A DNA stretch of 64,000 nt, taken from contig JAJIZI010000018.1 in NCBI GenBank assembly GCA_021018995.1, positions 620,001-684,000 of the forward strand, read 5' to 3'. A program made the position numbers and the translations under genes. The notes below the pieces were generated by a model, which saw only the letters and a program-made list of their open reading frames with translations, did no database searches and was not told the origin of the DNA. Of the stretch, positions 20,718 to 32,458 are shown one piece after another. Source of the stretch: Chloranthus sessilifolius (lineage: Eukaryota > Streptophyta > Magnoliopsida > Chloranthales > Chloranthaceae). Numbering within the stretch: position 1 is the stretch's first letter; the number at the start of each line of letters is the position of its first letter.

Positions 20718-23471
20718 TCAATTGTTTGCTGACTCATCCTTGAAGTGGACCCCTTTTTCTTTCTGATCCTTATCAGCAGCAGCAGTTGAGCAAGCTGGAG
20801 GGGCAGTGGCTTGTGCAGGTTCTGTGCCAGTCAGTTCAACAATTCTCCTTTCGAGGATTTCTACCTTCTCAGCCAAAAGAACTCTACTTTCATATAGATC
20901 CCTTGTGGCCTTTGTGACCTCTCTGGAGGCAGCTAGCCTTTTCTCAAGTCCATCTACCCTCATTTTCTTAGTTGTTGCATTTTGGTTCTCAGCTTAAAAC
21001 GAATCAAAATTCGTTTTCGGCCCTTAGAAATATTTAACATCTCAAAGTTGTAATCCATGGTCATTTTATTTATCTTTGCTTCATAAGGCATCTAGATTGA
21101 TTTGCGGAGGGCGGCAATTCCTTGAACAACATCCCTTTTAAGGTTCTGTTGCATGACATGGAAGAGGGTAGAATATGGAGGAGGTTTGCGAAAGGAAGAG
21201 GTAGGGAGTATGGGTTGGTCAGCACTTGAAGAAGGGCCAGCCAGGAACGACGAGGGGATGGATGATGGCATGGGTGGGGTGGAGATTCAAGGTAAAGGGT
21301 AGGGGTGTTGGTTTAGGTTCAGGGTTTGTTTGGGTTGGGACTGAGGAGGTGGAAATTAAGTCATCCACATCTATGGCAGCATTGGTAAAGGTAAGAGGAG
21401 GGATATCTGGGCTAGGTACAATGGGTGCAATAACAGGGGACAGTACAGCTAAGGGAATGGGTAGGGGAGAACGGGGTGGAGTAGGTAAATGGGTGGGTGT
21501 AGGGATAGCTGGCTGTTGTAATGGTTGGGTTAAAAGGGACAGGATGGATTGGATGGCTTGGAGGCTAGTTTGCATGAAGGCCTAGTTTTGGAGGGTGGAG
21601 TTCATGGATAGGAGGGTGGCCTCAATGGATGATTGGGAATGGGTAATGGCCATTACATGGGATTGAAGGGAGAGGAGAAGGTTGAGTATTTGGGGTACAG
21701 GGATAGGTATGATAGGGGCTATGGGTTGGATGGGTTGGATAGGTTGAAATGGGGAAGTGTGGGCATGGTGAAAAGGTGAGGTGGGTGTGGTCTGTAATTG
21801 GGTAGGCTGTGGAGAGTCAGGTAGGGGGGTATACTCATACCCAATATCCTCCACAATGGGCAGGTGATAAGGTGAAGGTGAGGTTAGTGTCAAAGGGTAT
21901 GGATGGAGGGGAGGAAGTGGCTAGGTCAGCTGGTGAAGATGGTGTAGGGCTCAAGTGTTCAATAGCAGGGTTGGATGGGCTGGGTGATGGTAAGGTAGGG
22001 ATGGGGTCTATGGTAAGAAGAGTAACTGACCGAGGTGTCGATGTGGTAATGGTTGAACGGGTGGCTTAGCTTCTGGGGGGAATGGAAAATGGAATGGAAC
22101 GCAAAGAAACTGAGATGGATGGTATGATAGAGGGGGGAATGGTGAGGTTGACATCAAAGGAGCTGACCATAGGCAAAATCAAATTGATGGATGGATGACT
22201 ATGGGAGCAAAGGTCATAGGTGGAGGCTCCAAGCTAGGAGCAGCAGATGTGAGCAGAGACTTAGAGGTGACTGATGTAGAGATCTCAGGAGGAGGTATTG
22301 AGCTAGTGGAAGCTGTTGGGAGAGGCTCTGAACTAGTAGAAGTAGAGGTGCCATGTGCAGCAGCAGAGCTGACTGCTTGTGGAGCTTCTATCTTAGGATC
22401 CTCACTTGATTTGCTCTTACTCTTCCCTATTAGGGTCCTATTGGCAGACCAAGCCCTCTTCCCAAATACTTTTGGAGTCACCTTCACCACTGGCTCATCA
22501 TTTGGGAAAGCAAATTTTCCTCTCATAAGCAAGGCAGTGATAAGGCTGTTGCAAGGTAGGCCAGGTAACGCTTGCACTCTCTGAATTTTGTCATTGAAAT
22601 CCACCATTGCATCAAATACCAGCTGGGCAATATTCATAAATTGGCCCTTAGAGAAAAAATATAGGGCATCCACTATAGGGGTTCTCCTCTCTTGCTGATG
22701 TCCACTAGCATATATATTCTTTCTCAAAATTGAATCAATGAACAACATGTTGGGGTATAGATCTATCCTCATTATTGACTCCCCAGATCCCACAATGCCT
22801 TGAGTGAGGTGCTTGGCCATTGCTTTAAAGGAAACACTCTCAGGTTCTGCTAGGCCATAAGTGGTGTCAAAAACTGATGGCATCCACCATTATAGAGATA
22901 TAGGGGTCTCTATATCTCTGTAATCCATAAGAATCTCTTGGTGATCAATTACAATCTCCAGACATGGATCAGTTGAACCTGGCTTCGTCTTCTTCCTGAG
23001 GTTCTGATACCACAGCTTCACCAGCCTAGGGTAGGATTTTTTATTTAATGGGATCAGCATGGGTGTCAGGCCTGCCTTCACCAAATAATTCAAAGTATCC
23101 TTACACTTCTCTTCCTTAGATAAATAAGGGGTGTCAACAGTTGTCTCAGGAATTAGGCCTAAGGCATTCACAAATTCATTGGGGGAGGATAAGTGCACAG
23201 GGACTTCAGGTTCAGCCTAAGGGTTAGGCTCAGGCATAGGTTCAGTCTTAGGGGCCTCCTCAATAATTTCTTCACTTATTTAGGCCTTCTTAGATTTCTT
23301 GTATTTCTTGGGATTGACAGATTTCTCAGCTTGATCCAAGACAAGCTTTCTTTTGGCAGATGGGGTCTCCTTGGGCTGTGTAGCTAGCCTACCGAATTTC
23401 CTACTGATTTTGGTGGCAGATTTGGAGGGAGCTTTGAAAAGGGTAGCTAGGGTATCCTCTTGATCAGCCAT
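20718..23471 (-). pseudogene. ORF3 protein of element B (several breaks)
   Basis: Homologue of the A and C ORF3 proteins. The N-terminal piece (ATG at 23471) is Lys-rich with SAKRKLVLDQAEKS and KKYKKSKK, keeping the SAKRKL motif of A and C. The globular part follows in two pieces, split near 22886 (WYQNLRKKTK; then HLTQGIVGSGESIMRIDLYP, RRTPIVDALYFFSKGQF, FGKRAWSANR). The Pro/Ser-rich linker lies at about 22300-21220 with further breaks. A short helical segment ends the protein (ESRVLLAEKVEILERR), stopping at 20718. The tail has fewer acidic residues than in A. No membrane segment is visible. Confidence 0.75.
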
Positions 23472-23779
23472 TGGGCACTAAATCCACAAATTATATCTCA
23501 ATAATTCACAAAAATCATCTATTTCTCAAATGAGTCTCCATAGAAATTATCAATGAAAGTACTAAGCAAGGAGATCATAGAAATTATCAGATCTCGATGT
23601 GCACTGCTCCAAATCAGTCTCCAATAGGTGCAAAATGTAGCCTTTGAGGAATTAAAGTAATTAGAACAATGGCCGAGTGATTGGAGTAGACACCAGTGAG
23701 GTAGAGGAAGAAGAAAGATAATGGAAATCGGCAGAGAGAAAATAAAGCTCAGAGTCAAAGCTATCGAATGGCTGAATTG

Positions 23780-24260
23780 AGTTGTCGATAGGTTTTAAAA
23801 GGGTGAAAATCAAGTTTTGACAGGATTGGGAGAAAGGTGTCGACAGGTTGATACAACCTGTCGAAGAGTGAAACGTAGCTGAACCTCTTGAGAGGTTCAC
23901 TCAATCTGTCAACGGGGTCAAGACTTTAGCACAATTCATTTTGAGAGGTTTACAGAACCTCTCGATAGGTATTCTGAACTCAACATTTAATCCTCTCGAC
24001 AGGTTCCAAGCTTGAGAAAGAATTCACTTTGAGAGGTTCACAAAACCTCTCAACAAGTACTCTGAACTTGTCGATAATATACTTAAAAACCATTAGAACC
24101 TATCGACGAGTTCATAGATCCTATCGACAATCATTTTTACATCTTCAGAACCTGTCGAGAATTGACTCAAACCTCTCGACAGGTTCTTATTCTGGTCAAA
24201 ATGCATATTAGGAACCTTCAGAACCTGTCGAAATGTTCTCCACTCCTCTTGACAGGTTGT
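23780..24260. promoter_or_regulatory. CTCGACAGGTT motif array between pol and ORF3, element B
   Basis: About 13-15 copies of CTCGACAGGTT or its reverse complement AACCTGTCGA, with variants such as CTCGATAGGT and CTTGACAGG, lie in 480 bp. Several are paired as inverted copies 10-15 bp apart, for example near 23838 and 23943. It has the same location as the TTCGAAAAG array of A and C but a different motif. The motif recurs at 47800-48075 in an LTR fragment. Confidence 0.6.
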
Positions 24261-24526
24261 ATCTCAATTCAAATAGAGTTTTATCAGTTTCAAATCCATT
24301 CTACACATAGATTTGTCAATTCCCAACTCAATTCAAACAGTTCATGCTTCTACCAACTTATGATGGATTCATGATTTGTACATTCACACATTAAGCAAGA
24401 TTGACAACCATATATACAATGCCAAACAGTAATAAACAAAAATAGAAACGGCAACAAAAATAACCAAAAATAATAGTTATGATACATAGTCTACGTTCTT
24501 GACAATCAATCACACTTGGGAGGTTC

Positions 24527-25700
24527 TTAAAGGTGAATGGTCACCACAGGCTCCACGAAATTTTCAACAAAGAGGTTGAGCCTTAGACCATTAACTTTCA
24601 TGATCCTACCATCTTTTGGATCCATGATTTCAACAGCTCTAGATGGGATTACATTCACTACATTGTAAGGTCCCTCCCATCTAGATCATAGTTTACGTGG
24701 GAAAATTTTCAATTTAGAATTGAAAAGCCATACCTTGGTGCCAGCAATGAACTCTTTCTTCAGCAAATGCTTGTGATAGAAAGCCTTAGTTTTCTCCTTG
24801 TAGATCCTTGCATTGGAGTAGACCTCCAATCTCTGCTCTTCCAGCTTTGACAGCTGGAGTTTCCTGTGCATGCCAGTAGAAGTTAGATCAATATTCATTG
24901 CTTTAACAGCCTAATAAACCTTGTGCTCAAGCTCTACTGGTAAATGGCATGCCTTTCCATACACCAGCCTGAAGGGAGACATCCCTATTGGGGTCTTATA
25001 AGCAGTGCTATAAACCCAAAGAGCATCAGGTAACTTCAGAAACTGGTCATTCCTATCAATTCTTACAGTTTTCTACAAAATGTGTTTGACCTCACTATTA
25101 GAAATTTTCACCTACCCACTAGTTTGTGGGTGGTATTGGGTGGCAACTCTGTGTGTCACAAAGTTCTTCCTAAGCAGGTTCTCAAACTTTCTATCGCAGA
25201 AGTGTCTCCCTTCATCACTAATGATAGCTCTGGGGTGCCAAACTTAGATAAAATGTTATCCTTCAAGAAGTTTAGGACAACCTATTGATCATTGGTTCTT
25301 GGGGCTATGGCCTCAACCCATTTGAATACGTAGTTCACATCCACAAGAAATAATTATATCCATAGGAAAGAGGGAAAGGACCCATGAAGTTAATCCCCCA
25401 AATGTCAAAGAGTTCAATCATAAGTATAGGCTACAAAGGCATGGAGTTTCTTTTCGATATACTTCCCATCTTTTGGCATCTTTCACAAGCTTTACAATGA
25501 TGCCATGCATCCTTGAAGAGAGTGGGCCAATAAAATCCTCTTTAGAGTACCTTGGCAGCAGTTTTGTTTCCACTGAAATGGCCTCCACAAGCCTGTTCAT
25601 GACACATAGTAAGTATGCTATGGAATTACTCATCAGGGACACATCTCCTCACCACTTGGTTTGCACAATGCTTAAATAAGTAAGGATCCTCCCACATGTA
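24527..25700 (-). pseudogene. pol (IN): Integrase, element B
   Basis: The C-terminal part reads MDPKDGRIMKVNGLRL and ends with TAA at 24527. QLSKLEEQRLEVYSNARIYKEK and [15 protein letters not shown] lie upstream at 24686-24898. The zinc-finger region at 25418-25642 carries [10 protein letters not shown]-type sequence in a shifted frame and has the same layout as in A. The core is broken by several stops between 24900 and 25420. It is identified by order and by alignment with A and C; it is not functional. Confidence 0.75.
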
Positions 25701-25777
25701 ATATCTAATATGTGAAAAGAACAGCTCCTTTTCCATTTTATTCCAATGTGGGGGAATCCTACCTACAGCCAAGTAGT

Positions 25778-26440
25778 TCATAATATTTGCAAACATGGTG
25801 TAGAGGTGTTGATAGTAAACAATTGTTCATCAGGGAAAGAATCATTGATAGGTAGCCTATCAAACTCCTCAGTTAGGATCCTGGATAAGTGGTCTGCCAC
25901 CACATTTTGAACCCCTTTTTTATCCTTAATCTCAAGATCAAAGTCTTGTAATAGGCGGATCCATCTGATTAATCTTCGCTTTGCATCCTTTTTTGATAAA
26001 AGGTACTTTAGGGCTGAGTGGTTTGTGAATACCACTATCCTAGATCCCAAAATATAAGACCTGAATTTTTCCAAGGGATAGACAATTGCCAGCAATTCCT
26101 TCTCACTTGTTGTGTAATTTAACTGAGCATCAATCATGGTTTTGCTTGCATAAATAATCACAGAAGGGGCCTTATCCTTACTTTGTCCCGAGACTACACC
26201 AATAGCAAAATCTGATGCATCACACATCAGCTTGAATGGCAAAGAAAAATCAGTTGTTTGAAGGATAGGTGTAGAGGTTAAACAACCTTTTAAAAGCTCA
26301 AAAGCCATAAGACATTCATCAGTAAATTCAAAGGGAACCTCTTGGCACAACAGGGGACTAAGAGGTTTTGAGATCTTACTAAAATCGTTGATGAATCTCC
26401 AATAGAACCCAGCATGCCCCAAGAAAGATCTGACTTATTT
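25778..26440 (-). pseudogene. pol (RNH): RNase H, element B
   Basis: The 214-residue open stretch starts with GHAGFYWRFINDFSKISK (RT connection). It then shows [27 protein letters not shown] and FTNHSALKYL. In the last motif the catalytic Asp of TDHS is replaced by Asn, a G-to-A type change, so activity would be lost. A stop just upstream corresponds to Gln in VKQIRSF of A. Confidence 0.85.
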
Positions 26441-27130
26441 CACAATTTTTGGTGGGGGTAAGTGTGCAATCATATCAATTTTAGCCTTGTCTATCTCAAT
26501 GCCTCTATGAGAAACCACATGACCAAGGACAATGCCTTGATTGACCATAAAATGGCTCTTTTCCCAACTTAAAACCAAATTGGTTTCCTCACATCTCTGT
26601 AAAACAAGGCTGAGATGGTGTAGATATTAGCTAAAACTGTCTCCAAAGATAGAAAAATCATCCATGAATATCTCTAAAAATTGATCAATCATGTCAGAAA
26701 ATATAGCATGCATGCATCTTTGGAAAGTTGCAGGGGCATTTCACAATCCAAACGACATCCTTCTATAGGCAAAGGTGCCAAATGGGCATGTAAAAGTTGT
26801 CTTTTCTTGGTCTTGTGCGTAAACAAGGCTTTGGTTATACCCCGAATATCCATCCAGAAAATAATAGAATGTTTTGCCTGCCAACTTATCCAAAATTTGG
26901 TCAATGAAGGGCAAAGGGAAGTGGTCTTTTCTGATTTTCAAATTGAGCTTCTGATAGTCTATACACACCCACCAACCTGTGATTTCCCTAGTTGGAACAA
27001 GCTCACCAGAATCAATTTTAATCACAGTAATTTCATATTTCTTAGGGACCGCCTAAGTAGGTGCCACCCATTCGAAAATGAAATTGGTTAGATGACTCCA
27101 ACATCTAGTAGTTTGACCACTTCTTTCATT
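26441..27130 (-). pseudogene. pol (RT): Reverse transcriptase, element B
   Basis: Blocks seen on the minus strand are WWVCIDYQKLN, DHFPLPFIDQILD, YYFLDGYSGYNQS, FTCPFGTFAYRRMSFGL and, further on near 26650, the catalytic FMDDFSIFGD box. The N-terminal part overlaps a stop near 27053. It is close to A at the protein level. Breaks include a frameshift or stop after RRMSFGL. Confidence 0.85.
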
Positions 27131-27270
27131 ACCACTTCTTGCATGTGGGGGTTCAATTTTCTCTGCATTTCTCTAGTGGGTTTGGAATCCTCTTCCAAGT
27201 GGATTTTATGCATGCATATAGCAGGGCTGATGCCCCCTAGGTCAGCAATGGCTCAGCCTATTGCTCTCTT

Positions 27271-28110
27271 CTACTTCTTTAAAACACACAATAATTCTTC
27301 CTCTTGCTCATCAATGAGAGAGGAAGAAATGATCACTGGTAACTTATTTTCCCCCAAAAAAATATACTTCAAGGTCATAGGCAGCTGTTTCAATTCCACA
27401 TCAGGTGGACATATGAGAGAAGGCAACATAGGTGCCTTTGATGGTGGTGGAAGAGGCAACACAGCAGGTTTCCATGATGGATACCTTGTTGCTGGCCCTA
27501 TATCAGAATTTAAGTCTTTCACCTCTTGAACCATGGATATGGGGGCCTTCTCTTCCACAATCTCAATCCTTACATTCTCAAAAATATCACACAAATCATC
27601 ACCATGCAGTAGCTTGGGCAAAGTCTCTTCCACAAGCTCATAAAAACCATCAATTAAAAAGCAATCCTCACTATCCAAGTGAGGCCGATTGGCTACATCA
27701 TACACATTCAATTTCACTTTTATGTTGTCAAAAGACCCCTCCATTACTCTTGATTTGCACTGATTATAAGCATTGACAATGCCCAAGAAGGGTCTGCCCA
27801 AAATCACAGGAATAGAGGTGGTGCACTTGCTTGGCTCCATCTCAAGCACAAAAAAATCAGCTGGCTGAAATACTTGTCAACCACAACTAACACATCCTCT
27901 ATCATTCCCACAGGCCTCCTTTCAGATCTGTCAGCTAGTTATAGCACCACATGTGTGGGCTTCAATTCTCCCAAGCCTAACTTCTCATAAACTGAATATG
28001 GAAGTAGGTTTACACTAGCTCCCAGATCTAATAAAGCCTTCTCAATGGTATGATCCCCAATGATGCAAGGGATTGTGAGAACTCCAGGGTCTTAAAGCTT
28101 GGTTGGGGTT
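27271..28110 (-). pseudogene. pro: Protease and linker to RT, element B
   Basis: The open stretch 27849-27271 carries TSIPVILGRPFLGIVNAYNQC, the C-terminal protease block, followed by the linker (SWKPAVLPLPPPSK) and ELKQLPMTLKYIFLGE before RT. The DLGAS loop lies upstream at about 28030, readable as a Leu-rich segment with GASVNLLP. The frame breaks near 27860. Confidence 0.78.
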
Positions 28111-28289
28111 GCAATGGCCAACACTTGGTTCTTTTTTTCAACATAAAAAACCTTCTTGGATAGATGTATCCTAGATTGTCTTTTGTGGGTGCACAAATCT
28201 TTTTAAAATTTTATATAGGCTGGAACTTGCTTGATAGCATCAAGTAAAAGCAAATTGATCTTTATTTGTTTTAATATTTCCATTATCTC

Positions 28290-29478
28290 CTACACTTTAG
28301 CATTCCCCTTATCAAAAGGAGAAGGTGCTTTCAATGCATTGGGAAATGGCGAAAGGGAGATTGATCTCCCATTTATTGTCTTAGCAAGCTCATTAGATTT
28401 CTCTTTATTTTTATTTTCAGTTTTCTGTTGGGGTACATCAACACCCCCCTTATTTTTTATATGTTGCTCCTGTTGTATATCATCATGGGTTGGTCTAGTT
28501 CCTGCGCTTTCCTCATCAGGCTTAACACTAACTTGGTTATCAACCAGCTTTCCACTCCTCAAGGTGGTGATAGATTTTACTTCTTCATGAGAAGAAGTGA
28601 AACACGCCATGTACTGGCCCTTTGGATTGTTCATGGGCTGACTAGGCAGTCTTCCCTCCTCTCTCTTAGTCAAAGTATTAGATAGCTAACCAAGGTGGTC
28701 CTCTATCTTCTTAATGCTTTGGCTATGGGAGTTGACGGTTTCAGGTAAAGAGCCCAAATTTTATAGTGAAGTCAGAACTTGCTCTTCAAATGTGAAGGAT
28801 CTAGAGGATGCTGGTAGTGGTGTACTTTGATGTACTGGTTGAACCATTGGCTGAGCCATAGGTTGCTGGTATTGGGGACTTGGAAAGTAATTCTACTGGT
28901 ATGGTTGGGCATTCCTATAATGCATGGATTGCTGTTGTGGTTGCTGCTGCTGATTTCGGAAGGTATCTTGTCTCCACCTCAAGGTGGGGTGGTTTCTCCA
29001 ATGATAATCAGCAGTAGGCTATTGTCCATAGGACTGAGCAACATTCACATGTTCCATCACAAGGTCTAGAAATTGGGCAGCTGAGGAACATTCCTTAAGG
29101 GAGTGAGTGGGGGACAGGCATATCACACTACTTCTTCCACTTTGGCAGCCATTGGAGGCTGCATTAATCCCATGAGCTTACCAAACTTTTGAGACAAGCT
29201 GTCCACTTTCCTTTCCAAATCATTGTATCCACTCACCTTATACATTTTCCCTCTGATAGTATTTTCTCTCACCCATCTAGGGGTCTCAAAATCTCTTAAC
29301 AAGGTCTCCCTTTGCATGGGGTTTTCACCAATGATATCAAACAACCCCCAAGCCCCATCAGTTGTCTTGTTGAGGTATGTACCACCACATGAGGTATCAA
29401 TCATATCCCTACTCATGGGATCAATTTCTTGATAAAAACTTTGGACAAGTTTCCATTTAGGAATTTGGTGATGGGTGT
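28290..29478 (-). pseudogene. gag: Gag, element B (lacks N-terminal half)
   Basis: Pieces at 29485-29123 (WKLVQSFYQEIDPMSRDMIDTSCGGTYL, then ENTIRGKMYKVSGYNDLERK) and 28673-28290 (REEGRLPSQPMNNPKGQYM, TLRSGK) correspond to the middle and C-terminal part of the A Gag. The N-terminal gag core is missing because an LTR end begins at about 29479. The zinc knuckle region near 29110 is degenerate. The ATG at 29485 lies at or inside the junction and is not the real start. Confidence 0.8.
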
Positions 29479-31843
29479 TGTTCATTTTTCGAGACTCTTG
29501 CTGCTATTTTATTAAGAACAGTGGAGAGAATAAATCAAGAGTGGAGAATTGGAGATGGGTCAGCATAGTAAGTCTGAAATATACACTGTCCTGCAAGATA
29601 CAAGGTCTATTGTAGCAAGTTTTGATAAGTAAGAGTTTGTCCCACAAAGAAAATGATCAAGAACCCAAATCGGGCCATAATAGTAGGCCTCCAGATCTGG
29701 CTACAGATCTGACAATCCTAAAGGAAGGGAGTTGGGTGTTACGACTACACTATATTAACACTAAAGATGGGAAATAAAGTGCAGCCCTATCCTAAAGAAA
29801 TGGTTAAACAAAAGATGGTGATGGAGTGTGTCAAAATAAAATACAAAAATTAGTGAGAAGTAAGCAGGTTGAGCTAGAGTTGATGATGCAATATGTAACT
29901 CAGATTTAGTATGTCTCTGCAGTGGTCCTTGCTGAGACACTATTAATAGCCTCAACAAGGTATAAGCTCCCAGTTTAACCCATGCCATTTGAGGTGCTCT
30001 TAGGGCTATACTCTGTCCACTATAATGGTCACATGGTATCCGATAGAGTCTGTCAAATCTCATTAGTTAAACCAGAAATTCGCTAGTATAATCCAGAAGA
30101 GTGGACTGATCATTTTCCTAGCCACTGGACCAGCTCTAGCCATGAGTACTATTACAACACTATGTAATGCCAGTGCTATAAGCTCCCCAGACCTGCGCAC
30201 AGATCTGACTGACATCCATAGGTATTCCAATCCGTAAGATCCTAAGTAATTTGTAAAGCCCAGCGATACTTGATGCCCACAAAAAAGACCATGCAACAGG
30301 TTGAATAAGGCTTTAGATTCAGCTGGTCATTATTATAAAAGGCTTGCAAAGACTCAACCTCAAACTGTAATTACTACAAAGAGACTAAATCTAACATCTG
30401 ATGTCAATTAGGTAAGACAAAGGGGAGCCAATTACTGTACAAACCTTCTCACAAGGCTCTAGAAGCTCATGTGCAGGGGAAAAGAATCCTCCTCAAACAT
30501 GTGATTGGACAAAATCTTAGGGCTATACTCTATCCACTATAATGGTCACAGGGTATCCCATTGGTCTGTTCATACCTCAGTGGTCTGAGAAAGAACATGT
30601 AAACTACTACAACCACCATGGTCCGCAGGCCTTCGAGCTCCCCAGATCTCACTACATATCCAACATTACATTCCATGTTTCTATCAAACCAAAGGAAATC
30701 AGATGGTAAATAATAGATCTACTAGAAACTGAATGGGCTGGTCCTGAAAACATGGATCCAATAGACATCTAAGGAAACCAAAAGATCTATAGACTTAATT
30801 AAGCATTAAAGCAATAGTTCATTAATAATAGTAAAACTTACAATGAACTGTCTCCTGGCTGCAACCTATACACAACTGCTAATCCAAATATATTACAATA
30901 CTGAAACAAAACTAAACCTAGCTGCTTACAGGGGGATTAGCCAACAAGTGCTAAGCTAAGTGAGAAGAAAAATAAGAAAAAGAGGTGATAAAACCCTAAC
31001 CCTAGCCTGCTGGAGCTCTCAGCCGACAGAGGATGAAGGAAAGACGAAAATAATAAACTCTATGTACAACTTATATACTCTGTCAAAATGGCCTTAGCTC
31101 TAAAGAGATTAACCCTAATTTTTCCCATAGATGTGGCACTATTTTAACCCTTGGATGCCTGGAGATATGTGCCTCCAAATTCATGCCTCGAGAATTATGC
31201 CCTAACCTTGGGAAATTTCTAAAAAGTCCTTCAATAAAAATTGAGAAGTGGAGAGCCTGTGCTTTGTGGGGCTGGTATCCGCTTTTAGCTCATTCGTGCA
31301 GCTGCTTTGCCTTCACGGAGATGCCTTTGGCTGGTGGGAAGTGCTTGCTCGCATAGTGAATCTTTAGTTTGTCGCTCAGTTCCTTTGCACTACAATGTTG
31401 TCGCAGAGATTATCTAGAGTGCCTAGACTTCTCGTGCAGTAGAGCTTCAGAAGCTCTTTCTCACTGAGTACTCATGCAGTTATGCTCATGCACTCGTGTA
31501 GTCAATGGTAAGGCTTCAGAGTACGTGAGATCTACACAAAGAGAATTTTAGGCATCTCTCTCATCCAAGGCTACACGAGAACTACGCGAGGTGACATTCT
31601 GTTCAGTGTACATATGGACTCGTTGTATTCTTCGCGCGGTTGCTTTGAGGCTTGATCTCTATGAGAGCTTCGCGAGGGCAAATTATAAGAATTTTAACCT
31701 GTGAGATCTTCACGAGGTCATTTCAGCTGTCCTCCTGACTACGCATCGTATCTGCATGAGGGCCTCTTCCATTGAATCTTTAGCTTCGCGAGGAAGCTCC
31801 TCGCTTCTGTGAGGTCTATCTTTTGCTGCTCTGGTGCATTACA
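29479..31843 (-). repeat. 2.4-kb LTR, minus strand, abutting element B gag
   Basis: On the minus strand its 3' part reads GGGACAAACTCTTACTTATC, AAAACTTGCTACAATAGACC and CTTGCAGG. These closely match the LTR at 44109-46531. It ends AAATGAACA (or ACAACA) right at the gag junction. A TGTAATGCACC at 31843 fits as the start, giving about 2.37 kb, near the 2.42 kb of LTR E. The high-coordinate part (31250-31830) is rich in CTTCGCGAGG-like motifs, as in U3 of LTR E. No PBS follows it. The start position is a guess. Confidence 0.65.
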
Positions 31844-31853
31844 CTTTCTCCCC

Positions 31854-32208
31854 AAGGCATGACCCCCCGGGGGCCAGTTTGTCTAGAAAACAAGCAATCA
31901 TCAAGTCCAAGACATATCGGAGCTCGGTGCGCAGTCGCACAAAGTCCATGGGTGCTAGGAAGGATTAGCCTTAGCTCTTGGTTTTGAGTTTTAGACATTC
32001 TGGGACATATTGTTTTAGAATTTGTAATGAATGATGTCGCACTTTGTTCATTTTCTTTTGTATGGTTTTTCAGCTTCTTTGGAATGATAGTGCTCCTTTT
32101 CTTTTTATCTCATACTTTGCTTCTCTTGTAGCATATCTAATTGCTTACAGGGTGGGTTTGATGATTGCTTATTTTCCAGACAAACTGGCCCCCGGGGTGT
32201 CATGCCTT
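31854..32208. repeat. Fold-back inverted repeat, 51-bp arms, 253-bp loop
   Basis: Arms 31854-31904 and 32158-32208 are reverse complements with about 3 mismatches in 51. They share GGGGGCCAGTTTGTCT and AAGCAATCATCAA. The loop carries no gene that I recognise. It could be a miniature transposon remnant or two oppositely placed copies of one repeat. Confidence 0.8.
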
Positions 32209-32389
32209 GGCATGAATTTTTTTTTGCACAAATAAAAGCTTATATAAGTTAGGTGCAAATAAAATGAAAAATCTTGTCATGTGATCACAGTATGAAGCAC
32301 AGGTGAAGTGGGTAGGGGGTCCAACAAAGACCACAAAACTCTCCAACTCCAAATCCCACATTTTTTATGTAATGGGGCCAGATTGATAT

Positions 32390-32458
32390 GGCACAACTAT
32401 TACTTGTACCAGGCCAATTCTGGGGGAAAAGTGGCATGGCGCATCTAATAGATGCACC
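32390..32458. repeat. Two 21-bp near-palindromes, 48 bp apart (locus 3)
   Basis: At 32390-32410 the unit has GGCACAA at one end and TTGTACC at the other. At 32438-32458 it has GGCGCATCTA, and GCATCTA-A-TAGATGC is a perfect 15-bp palindrome. Both are followed by AGGCCAA. Size, period and flank match loci 1 and 2 although the core sequence differs. Confidence 0.75.

Larger units (their letters stand above)
19160..29478 (-). mobile_element. Element B: diverged Athila-type element, 5' truncated in gag
   Basis: Reading on the minus strand from 29478 down, the order is gag (from mid-protein), protease, RT, RNase H, integrase, motif-array spacer, ORF3, internal PPT and noncoding tail. Protein similarity to element A is clear throughout, but the DNA is clearly diverged. 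Neither of its own LTRs can be assigned with certainty. The 5' side abuts an LTR at 29479, and the 3' side stops at the Tat LTR near 19150. It carries many stops in every domain. Confidence 0.85.
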
